Assembly (NCBI RefSeq): GCF_025566965.1
Contig: NZ_JAOQJL010000010.1
Span: 1 to 64,000 of the forward strand
Direction of reading: 5' to 3'
Source: Blautia_A ammoniilytica
Lineage (GTDB): Bacteria; Bacillota; Clostridia; Lachnospirales; Lachnospiraceae
DNA: 64,000 bases
Below, in pieces: positions 9,918 through 19,536 of this stretch. The notes beneath the pieces are model-generated. The model saw nothing but the letters and a program-made list of their open reading frames with translations. It did not search any database and was not told the DNA's origin. Within the stretch, counting starts at the first letter, position 1; every line of letters starts with the position of its first letter. A program made the position numbers and the translations under genes.

Positions 9918-10771
9918 TTTTCCTCTTCCTCCCGTACGTCCTCATCCTTCTTCTTTCCCCTGGTGATCCGACACACAAGCCAGATCAGGAAAATGCAGAA
10001 GAGCCCCACGCATACTCCTGCTATGATCAGCACGGTACGTGGTGCCATCATCTCCTGGTTATTTTGCTCCACAGGCATCTGAACGGACAGCTCTGATGGA
10101 ACATTTGATGTACGCTCACCTCTTACCAGAAGCCTGTGGCTGTTCACCCCGTAAGGGAAACAGGTAAGAAGTGTGACATAATCCTTGCCGTCTATAATCT
10201 CTATATCTTCCGTCTCATCAGGAAGGACTACCTTCTTCTGGTCTACCTGATAAGCCAATACTTCGTCCAATACATGAATGTAAAACATGTCCCCCTCTTC
10301 CAGATCATCCAGATGGGTAAACATCTTGGCTGATGGAAGCCCGGTGTGCCCTGACAGCACACAATGTGTGGAAGCTCCGCCTACAGGAAGGGAGGTGCCG
10401 GGCATATGTCCGATTCCTTTTTCAAGCACATCCTCTCCCGCCCCGTGATAAATAGGCAGATAAACCTGCAGCTTCGGGATCTCCAGAAAACCAATGGCAT
10501 CTGTTACTGCAAGCAGGTCATCATAGCTGACAGCGGATACGTCCCCGCCTTCTTCCTCCAGCTCCTGATTATACTTTGTGGCCATGTTCTTCATCTTGGT
10601 AAGGCTATCCTTATTCTCTACATCTACAATATCGCAATAATCTTTGATTTCATACCTGGCCGTATATTCACGATACCAGTTACTTACGGTCGGATATGCT
10701 CTTACAGCCACTCCTGCCAGCACCAACAGCACACCAATCAGCAGAAAAAGCCGTCTTTTTTTCTCATTCAT
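9914..10771 (-). CDS. Class C (pilus-type) sortase
   Basis: A 285-residue membrane transpeptidase that joins pilin subunits. Membrane helices lie at both ends (about 7-25 and 248-268), the layout of class C sortases. The catalytic triad is visible: H142 (SGHTGL), C204 in the TLLTC motif, and R213 in HRLLVRG. It is the first gene of a two-gene operon with the pilin. An obvious lid motif is not clear to me. The same enzyme probably polymerises the pilin and adds the adhesin. No housekeeping sortase is in the window. Confidence 0.92.
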   Translation of the reverse strand: MNEKKRRLFLLIGVLLVLAGVAVRAYPTVSNWYREYTARYEIKDYCDIVDVENKDSLTKMKNMATKYNQELEEEGGDVSAVSYDDLLAVTDAIGFLEIPKLQVYLPIYHGAGEDVLEKGIGHMPGTSLPVGGASTHCVLSGHTGLPSAKMFTHLDDLEEGDMFYIHVLDEVLAYQVDQKKVVLPDETEDIEIIDGKDYVTLLTCFPYGVNSHRLLVRGERTSNVPSELSVQMPVEQNNQEMMAPRTVLIIAGVCVGLFCIFLIWLVCRITRGKKKDEDVREEEEK

Positions 10772-10872
10772 AATCTCCGGTTTTCCCCTGTCAGTTTATT
10801 GTAACTTTTTCATACGCCTCTGCTCCGGCGTTTTCCTTCCAAAGCACCCGGTTGGCTTTATCAGGTACTTTA

Positions 10873-10878
10873 ATTATA
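10873..10878 (-). promoter_or_regulatory. Possible -10 box of the sortase-pilin operon
   Basis: A TATAAT on the minus strand about 100 bases before the sortase start, inside a short imperfect inverted repeat (GTACTT to AAGTAC, 10865-10892). The -35 match is poor. Low confidence. Confidence 0.3.
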
Positions 10879-10936
10879 GTATAATCAAGTACACGTCTTT
10901 GGAAAATATAAAAATTCTAAGATAAATATAACATAT

Positions 10937-11791
10937 TTAGGAAATTAAATGTACATCCAACTGACGATATGGAATCCGGATACCCTGACGGTCAAATTCA
11001 TCTTTGATGGTTTCGTTCAAACGCCATCGCACCGTCCAGTAATCTTCTGTAGGTACCCATACACGAAGCCCCAGGGTCACTGCACTTTCTGCCAATTCAT
11101 CTACGTATACCAGCATTCCCTGATCTTCCCGGGTGCCCTTATCATCTTTTATGATCTGTTCCAGTATCTGCTTTGCCTTGTGCATATCTGAATCATAGGA
11201 AATCCCGATCTTCAGCTCCAGCTTCCTCATATCCCTTGCTGTCAGATTGACCACTGTATTCCCGGACAGGGTGCCATTCGGGATCACAATATGCCTGTAA
11301 TCCACAGATAGCAGGGTAGTATAACAGATCTCGATCTTATACACAGTCCCTTCCCAGCCATTGGCCTTATCTACAATAATGTAGTCTCCTACCTGGAAGG
11401 GCTTGAAGATCAGAAGCATTACCCCTCCTGCCAGGTTGGACAGTCCACCTTGTAATGCAAGACCGATGGTAACGCCTGCAGTACCTAAAAGGGCGGCTAC
11501 GGACGATTCTTTGATACCGAAATTCATCCCGATCCCGAAGATCAGCAGAATATATAAAAGGGCTTTCAGGAATGAACACAAAAACTGTACCGCCCCTTTA
11601 TCCATCCCGGTCCGTCCCAGGGAGCGTCTCACAAGACCAAGCACCCACCGGATCAGGCGGCTTCCAATATACAGAACCACAATGGACAGAACCACTTTGA
11701 TCCCAAAGCTGATCAGCTCGGGCGTGTGTTCATCCAGATATTTCTGAAACTGGCTTACATGATCAGTAAGCTCCTGTGCGGTTTCTTCCAT
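10937..11791 (-). CDS. Small-conductance mechanosensitive channel, MscS family
   Basis: A 284-residue membrane channel that opens on hypo-osmotic shock. Three N-terminal membrane segments are followed by the pore helix (VTIGLALQGGLSNLAGGVM) and the beta domain motif PFQVGDYI, both diagnostic of MscS, then a cytoplasmic alpha/beta domain. An in-frame GTG at 11803 overlaps the GGAGG ribosome site, so the ATG at 11791 is the better start. It seems to be a single gene between the pilus operon and tex. Confidence 0.93.
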   Translation of the reverse strand: MEETAQELTDHVSQFQKYLDEHTPELISFGIKVVLSIVVLYIGSRLIRWVLGLVRRSLGRTGMDKGAVQFLCSFLKALLYILLIFGIGMNFGIKESSVAALLGTAGVTIGLALQGGLSNLAGGVMLLIFKPFQVGDYIIVDKANGWEGTVYKIEICYTTLLSVDYRHIVIPNGTLSGNTVVNLTARDMRKLELKIGISYDSDMHKAKQILEQIIKDDKGTREDQGMLVYVDELAESAVTLGLRVWVPTEDYWTVRWRLNETIKDEFDRQGIRIPYRQLDVHLIS

Positions 11792-11831
11792 AAAATCCTG
11801 CACCTCCCCGCCGGATCACAATACTTTTTTG

Positions 11832-13991
11832 TTATTTCTGAAATCCTTTCATGGAAAGGCTGATCCGTTTCTTCTTAAGATCCACGCCGATCACCTGTAC
11901 ATCCACAACATCCCCTACACTGACTGCTTCCAGGGGATGTTTGATAAACTTCTCACTCATCTGGGAGATATGTACCAGACCATCCTGATGAACCCCGATA
12001 TCCACAAATGCTCCGAAATCGATCACATTCCGCACAGTTCCTTTCAGGATCATCCCTTCTTTCAGGTCCTCCATATTCAGTACATCTGTGCGAAGGATCG
12101 GACGGGGCATTTCATCCCTTGGATCTCTTGCCGGTTTCTCCAGCTCCTTTACAATGTCTTTCAATGTGATCTCGCCTATCTCCAGTTCCTTGGCCAGCTT
12201 TTTGTAGTCATGGATCTGGGAAGAGATCCTGCCCAGACCTCCGGATGTAATATCTTTTGGTGTGTGTCCCAGCTTTTTAAGAAGGGCATTTGCTGCCTCA
12301 TAGCTTTCCGGATGCACGCTTGTAGCATCCAATGGATCATCACCTCCTGTGATACGCATAAATCCGGCACACTGTTCAAAAGCCTTAGGACCCAGCTTTG
12401 CCACCTTCAGAAGACCTTTCCTGTTGGTAAAACGGCCATTTTCTTCTCTGTAGGTCACAATGTTTTTTGCAATGGCTTTACTGATGCCTGAAATATATTC
12501 CAGCAGGGAGGCAGATGCAGTATTCAGATCCACACCTACCTTGTTCACACAGTCCTCAACCACTCCGGACAAAGCTTCTCCCAGCTTTTTCTGGTTCATA
12601 TCATGCTGATACTGACCAACACCAATGGACTTAGGATCGATCTTTACCAGCTCTGCCAGCGGATCCTGTACACGCCTTGCAATGGAAGCTGCGCTTCTCT
12701 GTCCTACATCAAAGTTAGGGAACTCTTCTGTGGCCAGCTTGCTTGCAGAATATACAGAAGCACCAGCTTCATTGGTGATCACGTACTGTACGCCTGCCTC
12801 CGGGATCTCCTTCAGCATGTCCACGATCACCTGCTCTGACTCTCTGGAAGCAGTACCATTTCCAACAGAGATCAGGGATACCTTGTACTTTCGGATCATT
12901 TTCTCCACAGTATCCTTGGCTGCACGGATCTTAGTCTCATTGGTAGGTGCAGTAGGATAAACCACTGTGGTATCCAGCACCTTTCCTGTGGCATCTACCA
13001 CTGCCAGCTTACATCCGGTACGGAATGCCGGATCCCATCCAAGCACAACCTTCCCTGCAATGGGAGGCTGCATAAGAAGCTGCTCCAGATTCTTTCCAAA
13101 TACCTTGATGGCGCCATCTTCTGCCTGATCGGTAAGATTGCTGCGGATCTCCCTTTCAATGGCAGGCGCAATCAGTCGTTTGTAGCAGTCATCCACCACT
13201 TCTTTTAAGACAGGAGAGGTAACAGGATTCTCCTTTGTGATCACCTGATGTTCCAGGTAACGGAGGATTTCTTCTTCCGGTGCATTCACTTTAACAGTGA
13301 GGAATTTCTCTTTTTCCCCTCTGTTCAGTGCCAGGATCCTATGACCTGCCAGCTTCTTGATAGGCTCCTCAAACTCATAATACATTTCATAAACAGACTG
13401 AGCCTTTGGATCCTTTGCCACAGAACTGATAGTTCCTTTCTTTGTGGTCAGATCCCTGATACGGATACGGTAATCCGCCTCATCGGAAATCCGTTCTGCC
13501 AGAATATCCTTTGCTCCTGCAATGGCCTGCTCCACGGAAGTCACTTCCTTCTCTTCGGAAAGAAAAGCCTGTGCTTCTTCTTCCAATGGTTTTTTGGTCA
13601 TCTGAAGGCTGATAATATTTGCCAGGGGCTCCAGTCCTTTTTCTTTGGCAATGGTTGCCCTTGTACGGCGTTTTGGCCTGTAAGGACGGTACAGATCCTC
13701 TACCACCACCAGAGTCTGTGCTTCAAGGATCTGTTTCTTCAGCTCAGCGTTTAGCTTGCCCTGCTCTTCAATGCTGGCAAGCACCTGTTTCTTCTTATCT
13801 TCAAGGTTACGCAGGTAATTCAGCCGCTCATAAAGATTACGCAGCTGTTCATCATTAAGGGCACCGGTTGCTTCCTTACGATATCTGGAAATAAACGGAA
13901 TGGTATTGCCTTCATCGATCAGCTTTACCGCTGCTTCTACCTGTTCTTTTTTTACACCCAGTTCCTGGGTGATCACCTGTATAATATCCAT
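11832..13991 (-). CDS. tex: Tex-family S1 RNA-binding protein (transcription accessory protein)
   Basis: A 719-residue cytoplasmic nucleic-acid-binding protein. It has the N-terminal Tex helical region, a YqgF/RNase H-like domain (around GWDPAFRTGCKLAVVD), helix-hairpin-helix segments (near DLNTASASLLEYISGI) and a C-terminal S1 domain (about 645-715, with GTVRNVIDFGAFVDIG). The length is typical of the family (about 720). The exact role in bacteria is not settled; it binds RNA and affects transcription. Confidence 0.95.
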   Translation of the reverse strand: MDIIQVITQELGVKKEQVEAAVKLIDEGNTIPFISRYRKEATGALNDEQLRNLYERLNYLRNLEDKKKQVLASIEEQGKLNAELKKQILEAQTLVVVEDLYRPYRPKRRTRATIAKEKGLEPLANIISLQMTKKPLEEEAQAFLSEEKEVTSVEQAIAGAKDILAERISDEADYRIRIRDLTTKKGTISSVAKDPKAQSVYEMYYEFEEPIKKLAGHRILALNRGEKEKFLTVKVNAPEEEILRYLEHQVITKENPVTSPVLKEVVDDCYKRLIAPAIEREIRSNLTDQAEDGAIKVFGKNLEQLLMQPPIAGKVVLGWDPAFRTGCKLAVVDATGKVLDTTVVYPTAPTNETKIRAAKDTVEKMIRKYKVSLISVGNGTASRESEQVIVDMLKEIPEAGVQYVITNEAGASVYSASKLATEEFPNFDVGQRSAASIARRVQDPLAELVKIDPKSIGVGQYQHDMNQKKLGEALSGVVEDCVNKVGVDLNTASASLLEYISGISKAIAKNIVTYREENGRFTNRKGLLKVAKLGPKAFEQCAGFMRITGGDDPLDATSVHPESYEAANALLKKLGHTPKDITSGGLGRISSQIHDYKKLAKELEIGEITLKDIVKELEKPARDPRDEMPRPILRTDVLNMEDLKEGMILKGTVRNVIDFGAFVDIGVHQDGLVHISQMSEKFIKHPLEAVSVGDVVDVQVIGVDLKKKRISLSMKGFQK

Positions 13992-14050
13992 GTTAATCTA
14001 TCATCTCCTTATGCCCGGGAATTAAAGTCTTATGTTCCGCACATAACATT

Positions 14051-14842
14051 TTATGCCTCGGAATTAAAGTCATCCTGATCCCAGGCAGATTTATTTTCCC
14101 TGTGATCCTCATAAATGTCCTGATCCAGTTCGCCTAACAGATCCCTGTAAAACATAGTCACAGTCATCTGCATATAGGGAACGATCCAAAGAAGAGCTAT
14201 ATATAATGTAAATATAGAAAGAAACAGTAAAGGGATAAAGCTGATCTGCATCAACAGATATCTGCCTTTATGCCCTTTCATCATAGCTGCACTGGCCTTT
14301 AAAGCCTCTATGCCGCCCATATCCAGGTGATCTGCCATCAGAAAGTAGGTCATAACAAAAGGCAGCGTAACGATCACATTAAGTACAATGGATAACAGCA
14401 TCAGCTCCATAGAGCGGCCCATCCACTCCACCTGTGCTTCCAGAGTATTCCCAGGGATCACAGTATAGCTGTACCAGTAGTAGGGAATGGATACCACCAG
14501 ATCGATCAGCGCCAGCACAAAGCCGGCTACGATCACCCGATCCGGATGATTTCTGAAAAAGTACAGCAGATCACCAAGACCAAACTCCCTGTCTCTGGCC
14601 ATATTCAGAAACATGTAATACAATCCTGCAGACAGGATCCCTGTAACAAGGGACAGGATAAATAGAAAAATCTGGCTCATGATCATAGTTGGCAGGAATT
14701 CGCCTGTAAAAAGATTCCCTGCCAGAAGATTCCCCAAAAGGTTGATGCCAAATGCTGCCAGCACCCCCATGATAGCGATCCCATATCTACCCTCTAAAGC
14801 CAGCTTTGCGTATCTTTTCAGTTCTTTTGAACTTCTCTTCAT
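14051..14842 (-). CDS. DUF975 family integral membrane protein
   Basis: A 263-residue membrane protein with about five or six hydrophobic segments. It opens with the typical DUF975 phrase SSKELKRYAKLALEGRYG. The C-terminal tail is hydrophilic and acidic. AGGAG lies upstream of the ATG. Function unknown. It is common in clostridia. It sits between tex and degV with no overlap. Confidence 0.8.
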   Translation of the reverse strand: MKRSSKELKRYAKLALEGRYGIAIMGVLAAFGINLLGNLLAGNLFTGEFLPTMIMSQIFLFILSLVTGILSAGLYYMFLNMARDREFGLGDLLYFFRNHPDRVIVAGFVLALIDLVVSIPYYWYSYTVIPGNTLEAQVEWMGRSMELMLLSIVLNVIVTLPFVMTYFLMADHLDMGGIEALKASAAMMKGHKGRYLLMQISFIPLLFLSIFTLYIALLWIVPYMQMTVTMFYRDLLGELDQDIYEDHRENKSAWDQDDFNSEA

Positions 14843-14878
14843 AGATTATCAAATCTCCTTCGATTCGGCAACAGCTTC

Positions 14879-15766
14879 TTACTCTGTACGTTTTTTCCCC
14901 CAGAAGAAAAGGGCCACAGTACCGGGACCTGTATGGCTTCCAATGGTAGTACCTACATAATTGATCAGGACTTTTCCGTTTAGGTGTGGAAATCTGGCCT
15001 CTACCAGGTCTGCCACAGCCCTGGCATCCTCATAACAGCCGGACTGGGAAATATAGCACTTCCCGGAATAATCTTTGCCGTCTCTGGCATATTCTTCCAT
15101 CTTGTCTACAATGGTACGGATCACCTTTTTCTTGGTGCGGATCTTAAATCTGGGGATCAGCCTGCCCTGGTCATCCATATTCAGAAGCGGGCAGATATTC
15201 AGCACGCCGCCAATAAAGCCGGCAGTTTTGGAAATCCTGCCGCCCTTGATATAAAAGGTAAGATCTGTGGAGAAAAACCAGTGATTCAGTTCCAGCTTAT
15301 GCTGCTCGGCCCAGTCATAAACCTGCTGAAGGCTTTGTCCCTGATCCCGAAGATCTGCCAGCTGGTCCATCAAAAGCCCGTATCCGGAAGATGCTCCAAG
15401 AGAATCTACTATCAGGACCTGCCTTTGAGGGTACTTCTGAGACAGTTCTTCTTTGGCGATCATAGCAGAATTGATCGCTCCGGAAATCCCGGAGGACAGG
15501 CACACATGAAGCACATCCTTTCCCTGCTTCAGGAATGTTTCAAAATATGCCTGATACTCTTCTGCATTTACCTGGGAAGTTTTTGTTTCTGCCCCATCTG
15601 CCATTGCCTGATAAAACTTCTCAAAAGGCATACTCTGTCCCAAATCATCTGTATACTGTTTTCCATCCATCTGATAGTGAAAACAGATGTAAGATATTCC
15701 ACGTTTTTCAAAATGTTCCTTGGTAAGGTCTGCTGTTGAACAGCAGCTCAGAATATAATCACTCAT
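14879..15766 (-). CDS. DegV family fatty-acid-binding protein
   Basis: A 295-residue DegV-type protein. The family binds a fatty acid, and in several Gram-positives such proteins (FakB) present fatty acids to FakA kinase. Visible family features are the N-terminal DxxxDL-like strand (CSTADL), SSGISGAINSA (the lipid head-group loop, around 90-100) and a C-terminal lobe ending GTVALFFWGKK. GGAGG is six bases before the ATG. No fakA is in the window, so a link to fatty-acid phosphorylation is inference. Confidence 0.9.
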   Translation of the reverse strand: MSDYILSCCSTADLTKEHFEKRGISYICFHYQMDGKQYTDDLGQSMPFEKFYQAMADGAETKTSQVNAEEYQAYFETFLKQGKDVLHVCLSSGISGAINSAMIAKEELSQKYPQRQVLIVDSLGASSGYGLLMDQLADLRDQGQSLQQVYDWAEQHKLELNHWFFSTDLTFYIKGGRISKTAGFIGGVLNICPLLNMDDQGRLIPRFKIRTKKKVIRTIVDKMEEYARDGKDYSGKCYISQSGCYEDARAVADLVEARFPHLNGKVLINYVGTTIGSHTGPGTVALFFWGKKRTE

Positions 15767-15808
15767 CTTTTCCTCCGGTTCAGTGACACAGGCATGCTGC
15801 CTTTTGTG

Positions 15809-17071
15809 TTACTGAAGGTTATAATTCTTATAGGTAACTGCAGCAGCTGTGTCCGGATCCTCATCCTCATTGAACCAGAACTGTGCTCTTGTGTCGATCT
15901 TGGTATCCTCGCTCTCATAAATGGTCAGATAACCATTCTCTTCATCGTAAAGATAGCCTTTTTCCTGTGCTGCTGCCATCAGATCGCTTTTGGATGCGCC
16001 TAAAGTAAATCCACCGGAAAGCTTCAGACTCAGACTGTCGCTGTCATAATTGCCAACCTCCAGTTCTGTTACAAAGCAATTGGACAATGTAACTGCATTG
16101 GATGTTTTGTTATAGATAGAAAAACTTACGCTCTGGTTGTTCTTCATCATATCAATAAATTCCAGACCGCCGCCTTCTACATATGCGTCCTCAGCTGCAT
16201 CCTGGATCACCCAGCCATTTGCCTCAAATGCGCTTACAGGTGCAGGAAGCTGATAAAGATCACCACAGTACTCAACTACCGGATCCAGCATATCACTGCC
16301 TAGCTCCTGTGGTGCCTGATAATCAGATACAACATCCGGTGTGGAGGTATCTACTTCTCCCTTTTCAAAATCTTCCGGCTCTGAGAAATTACGCACGTCT
16401 ACTTTTTTCAGTGTGTTGTCGTCCTTATATACATACAGCTCCACACGTTCATAAGTATCCTTGGAGTATGTCATCTGTGTATAATAATCTCCTTCATATA
16501 CATCAGAAGGATCTCCATAAGCTGCCTTAATATCATCCACTGTGGAGGTACCCATCTGGATCCCGCCTGCAAGCTCTACCGGCATTTTGGAAAGATCCAC
16601 TCCGTAGCTGCTGCTTGCATCCACAGTTACAGAACCGATCAGGCACTGGCTTACAGGTGCCTGGTTGATCCCCAGGTTGATAGCCTCTGCTCCGATCCGC
16701 AGTCCTTCTTTTTCAAAATCAATCATATAGTAGGAATTAGAGGGTACGCTTTCGTCCTCTTCCACGCCGGAAAGCTGCCAGCCAAGAGCTGTAAAAGCCT
16801 CATAGGTCATAGGGAACTGGCAGATATCTTCTCCCATTTTCAGCTGGAAATCATAAATGTTGTCCGATAAAGTAGTGGAAGCATGCGGGTCTGCAGGCTG
16901 TGCTTCTTCTGTGTTTTCTGTCACTGCAGTCTCCTGTGCTTCAGCAGTTTCCTCTGTCTGCGCTGCTTCCTGTGTTCCTGCGGTCTCCTGTGCAATAACA
17001 GGAACAGATACTACAGATACTGTACATAAGCTGGCTGCCATCAATAATGCAATCATCATTTTTCTTTTCAT
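15809..17071 (-). CDS. Secreted protein with a duplicated domain, function unknown
   Basis: A 420-residue exported protein I do not recognise. A signal peptide (about 1-28, ending in PVIAQ) is followed by a Glu/Ala/Thr-rich linker (29-70). Then come two related halves of about 150 residues. Each starts with a phrase like F/Y-PMTYEAFTALGW or LPAPVSAFEANGW. Each ends with LAGGIQMGTSTVDDIKAAYG or LSGGFTLGASKSDLMAAAQE. The protein has no membrane anchor or LPXTG. GGAAGGGAG precedes the ATG. It lies just downstream of lysC but with its own ribosome site. Confidence 0.75.
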   Translation of the reverse strand: MKRKMMIALLMAASLCTVSVVSVPVIAQETAGTQEAAQTEETAEAQETAVTENTEEAQPADPHASTTLSDNIYDFQLKMGEDICQFPMTYEAFTALGWQLSGVEEDESVPSNSYYMIDFEKEGLRIGAEAINLGINQAPVSQCLIGSVTVDASSSYGVDLSKMPVELAGGIQMGTSTVDDIKAAYGDPSDVYEGDYYTQMTYSKDTYERVELYVYKDDNTLKKVDVRNFSEPEDFEKGEVDTSTPDVVSDYQAPQELGSDMLDPVVEYCGDLYQLPAPVSAFEANGWVIQDAAEDAYVEGGGLEFIDMMKNNQSVSFSIYNKTSNAVTLSNCFVTELEVGNYDSDSLSLKLSGGFTLGASKSDLMAAAQEKGYLYDEENGYLTIYESEDTKIDTRAQFWFNEDEDPDTAAAVTYKNYNLQ

Positions 17072-17092
17072 CGTTTTCTCCCTTCCAGGCTT

Positions 17093-18301
17093 TTAGTCGG
17101 TAAGCCCAAACGCATCGTGTACTGCATTCATTGCACGGATCCCATCCTTTTCATTGATCAGGACCGTTACCCTGATCTCTGATGTAGAGATCATATTGAT
17201 ATTAACGCCTTCGTTGTAAAGACTTTCAAACATCTTAGCAGCCACACCCGGATTACTCATCATGCCGGCCCCTACAATGGAAAGCTTGGCAATGTTTCTC
17301 TCTGAATGCAGTTCTTTATAGCCCAGTCTTGCCTGGTTCTCTTCCAGAGTGGCAACTGCATCCTCAAGATCATCCTTATTTACTGTAAAGGAAATATCTT
17401 TGGTGCCTGCCCGTCCGATGGACTGCAGGATCACATCCACATTGATCTTCTTTTTGGCAAGTGTATCAAAAACCTTAAATGCCATACCCGGCATATCCTT
17501 GATCCCGATCACTGCGATCCTTACTGCATCTGTATCCAGGGCTACACCACTGATCAGCATTCTCTCCACGGTTGTTACCTCCTTTACTACTGTACCCTCA
17601 CTGTCGTTCAGGCTGGAGCGCACCACAAGGGGCACGCCGTATTTCTTGGCCATTTCCACAGAACGGTTGTGAAGTACACCTGCTCCTAAGGTAGCCAGAT
17701 CCAGCATCTCATCATAGGTGATCTCTTTCAGCTTGCGGGCTCCAGGCACCTTCCTTGGGTCTGCTGTATAAACTCCGTCCACATCTGTATAGATCTCGCA
17801 GGCATCTGCATGAAGAGCTGCTGCCAGTGCAACTGCTGTAGTGTCAGAGCCGCCTCTGCCAAGGGTAGTATAATCATCATATTTGTTCACGCCCTGAAAT
17901 CCGGTGACGATGACGATCCTGCGGTTTTCCAGCTCCCTGCGGATCCGCTCGGTATCGATCCTTTTCAGTCTTGCATTGCCGTGATCACTGGTGGTATGCA
18001 TAGTCACCTGAAATGCATTCAGGGATACTGCCGGCACCCTTCTCTGGTTCATGGCCATGGCCATCAGCGCCACAGACATCTGCTCTCCAATGGTCAGCAG
18101 CATATCCAATTCTCTTTTCGGTGGCTTTTCATTGATGTCCTTTGCCATTTTGATCAGCTCATCTGTATATTTTCCCATTGCAGAAAGCACAACCACTACA
18201 TCGTTGCCTTTCTGGTATTCTGCTATACACCGGTCTGCCACATGAAAGATCCGTTCTTTATTTGCCACAGATGTACCGCCAAACTTTTTAACTATTAACA
18301 T
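17093..18301 (-). CDS. lysC: Aspartate kinase
   Basis: A 402-residue kinase that phosphorylates aspartate, the first step to lysine, threonine and methionine. KFGGTSVAN at the N-terminus and GRGGSDTTAVALA (about 150-160) are diagnostic. Two C-terminal ACT domains (about 265-400) are the sites for allosteric feedback by lysine or threonine. It is the last gene of the ACT-hom-lysC run, 16 bases after hom, with GGAGG before the ATG. Confidence 0.96.
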   Translation of the reverse strand: MLIVKKFGGTSVANKERIFHVADRCIAEYQKGNDVVVVLSAMGKYTDELIKMAKDINEKPPKRELDMLLTIGEQMSVALMAMAMNQRRVPAVSLNAFQVTMHTTSDHGNARLKRIDTERIRRELENRRIVIVTGFQGVNKYDDYTTLGRGGSDTTAVALAAALHADACEIYTDVDGVYTADPRKVPGARKLKEITYDEMLDLATLGAGVLHNRSVEMAKKYGVPLVVRSSLNDSEGTVVKEVTTVERMLISGVALDTDAVRIAVIGIKDMPGMAFKVFDTLAKKKINVDVILQSIGRAGTKDISFTVNKDDLEDAVATLEENQARLGYKELHSERNIAKLSIVGAGMMSNPGVAAKMFESLYNEGVNINMISTSEIRVTVLINEKDGIRAMNAVHDAFGLTD

Positions 18302-18317
18302 ATATGCCTCCGGTCAC

Positions 18318-19532
18318 TCAGTCCTTGATGCGGATCATGGAAAGGATCTCCGCTTTGATCTCTGCTGCTTTTGCTTTGTACTGTCCAAGTGTCATCTGTG
18401 CAGTGACAAAGCCTGTCTCTCCTTCTGCCTTTGGTACCTGTATCTGCTCTATAGTCCCAAATACACTCCGGATCAGCGAAAGATCGGTTGTCTGCACACG
18501 TACAAAGAACCGTCCGGATACCTGATCAGGATCTGCAAGGGGAAGTGGCTGATCGTTCCATTCATTTGGCATGTTCTCATGAAGATGCTTGGCTTCATCC
18601 ACCACATCTGCCACTACTGCACTGGCGGTAGGCAGCTTGCCTGCCCCGCTGCCGTAGAACATGGCATCTCCCAGTACATTTCCATGGACAAAAATACCGT
18701 TGTACACATCATTTACACTGTACAGCGGATTATTTTTACCAACAAGGAAGGGGGCAACCACTGCATAATAGGAATCCTCTGACAGCTTCCTGCTTGTAGC
18801 CAGAAGCTTAATGGACATACCCATAACCCTGGCATACTCCATATCTTCCGGAGTGATCCTGGTGATCCCTTCTGTATGGATTTTTTCATAATTCAGAAAC
18901 TTCCCGTATGCAAGGGAAGACAGGATCGCGATCTTCCTGCATGCGTCATATCCTTCCACGTCTGCGGTAGGATCAGCCTCTGCATATCCTTTTTCCTGAG
19001 CTTCCTTCAGAACACTTTCAAAACGGCTGCCTTCCATATCCATCTTGGTCAGCATATAATTGGTGGTGCCATTCAGGATACCTGTCACTTCGTCGATCTG
19101 GTCTGCTGTAAGAGACTGGTTCAGTGCGCGGATAATGGGAATACCGCCTCCGCAGCTTGCCTCAAACAGGAAATTAATGTTCTTATTCCTGGCGATGTCC
19201 ATCAGCTCAGGACCAAACTTTGCTACCAATGCTTTATTGGAGGTAGCCACGCTTTTCCCTGCCTCTAATGCTCTTTTCACAAAGGTATGTGCCGGCTCCA
19301 GGCCACCCATCACTTCTACTACAATGTCTACTTCCGGATCATTTACAATGGTCTCATAATCGTGTACAAGCACTTTCTGTACCGGATCCCCCGGAAAATC
19401 ACGAAGATCCAACACGTATTTGATCCGGATCGCATCTCCTGCACGCCTGTTGATACTGTCCTGGTTGGTATTGATCACCTCTACTACTCCGCTGCCTACA
19501 GTGCCGTATCCTAAAACTGCTATGTTGATCAT
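18318..19532 (-). CDS. hom: Homoserine dehydrogenase
   Basis: A 404-residue NAD(P)-dependent enzyme that reduces aspartate semialdehyde to homoserine for threonine and methionine. The Rossmann motif GYGTVGSGV is at residues 8-16. A catalytic-domain phrase GTTNYMLTKM and a C-terminal ACT domain (about 325-400) are present. The gene starts four bases after the ACT regulator, whose last codons hold its AGGGAG ribosome site. Confidence 0.96.
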   Translation of the reverse strand: MINIAVLGYGTVGSGVVEVINTNQDSINRRAGDAIRIKYVLDLRDFPGDPVQKVLVHDYETIVNDPEVDIVVEVMGGLEPAHTFVKRALEAGKSVATSNKALVAKFGPELMDIARNKNINFLFEASCGGGIPIIRALNQSLTADQIDEVTGILNGTTNYMLTKMDMEGSRFESVLKEAQEKGYAEADPTADVEGYDACRKIAILSSLAYGKFLNYEKIHTEGITRITPEDMEYARVMGMSIKLLATSRKLSEDSYYAVVAPFLVGKNNPLYSVNDVYNGIFVHGNVLGDAMFYGSGAGKLPTASAVVADVVDEAKHLHENMPNEWNDQPLPLADPDQVSGRFFVRVQTTDLSLIRSVFGTIEQIQVPKAEGETGFVTAQMTLGQYKAKAAEIKAEILSMIRIKD

Positions 19533-19536
19533 TTGT

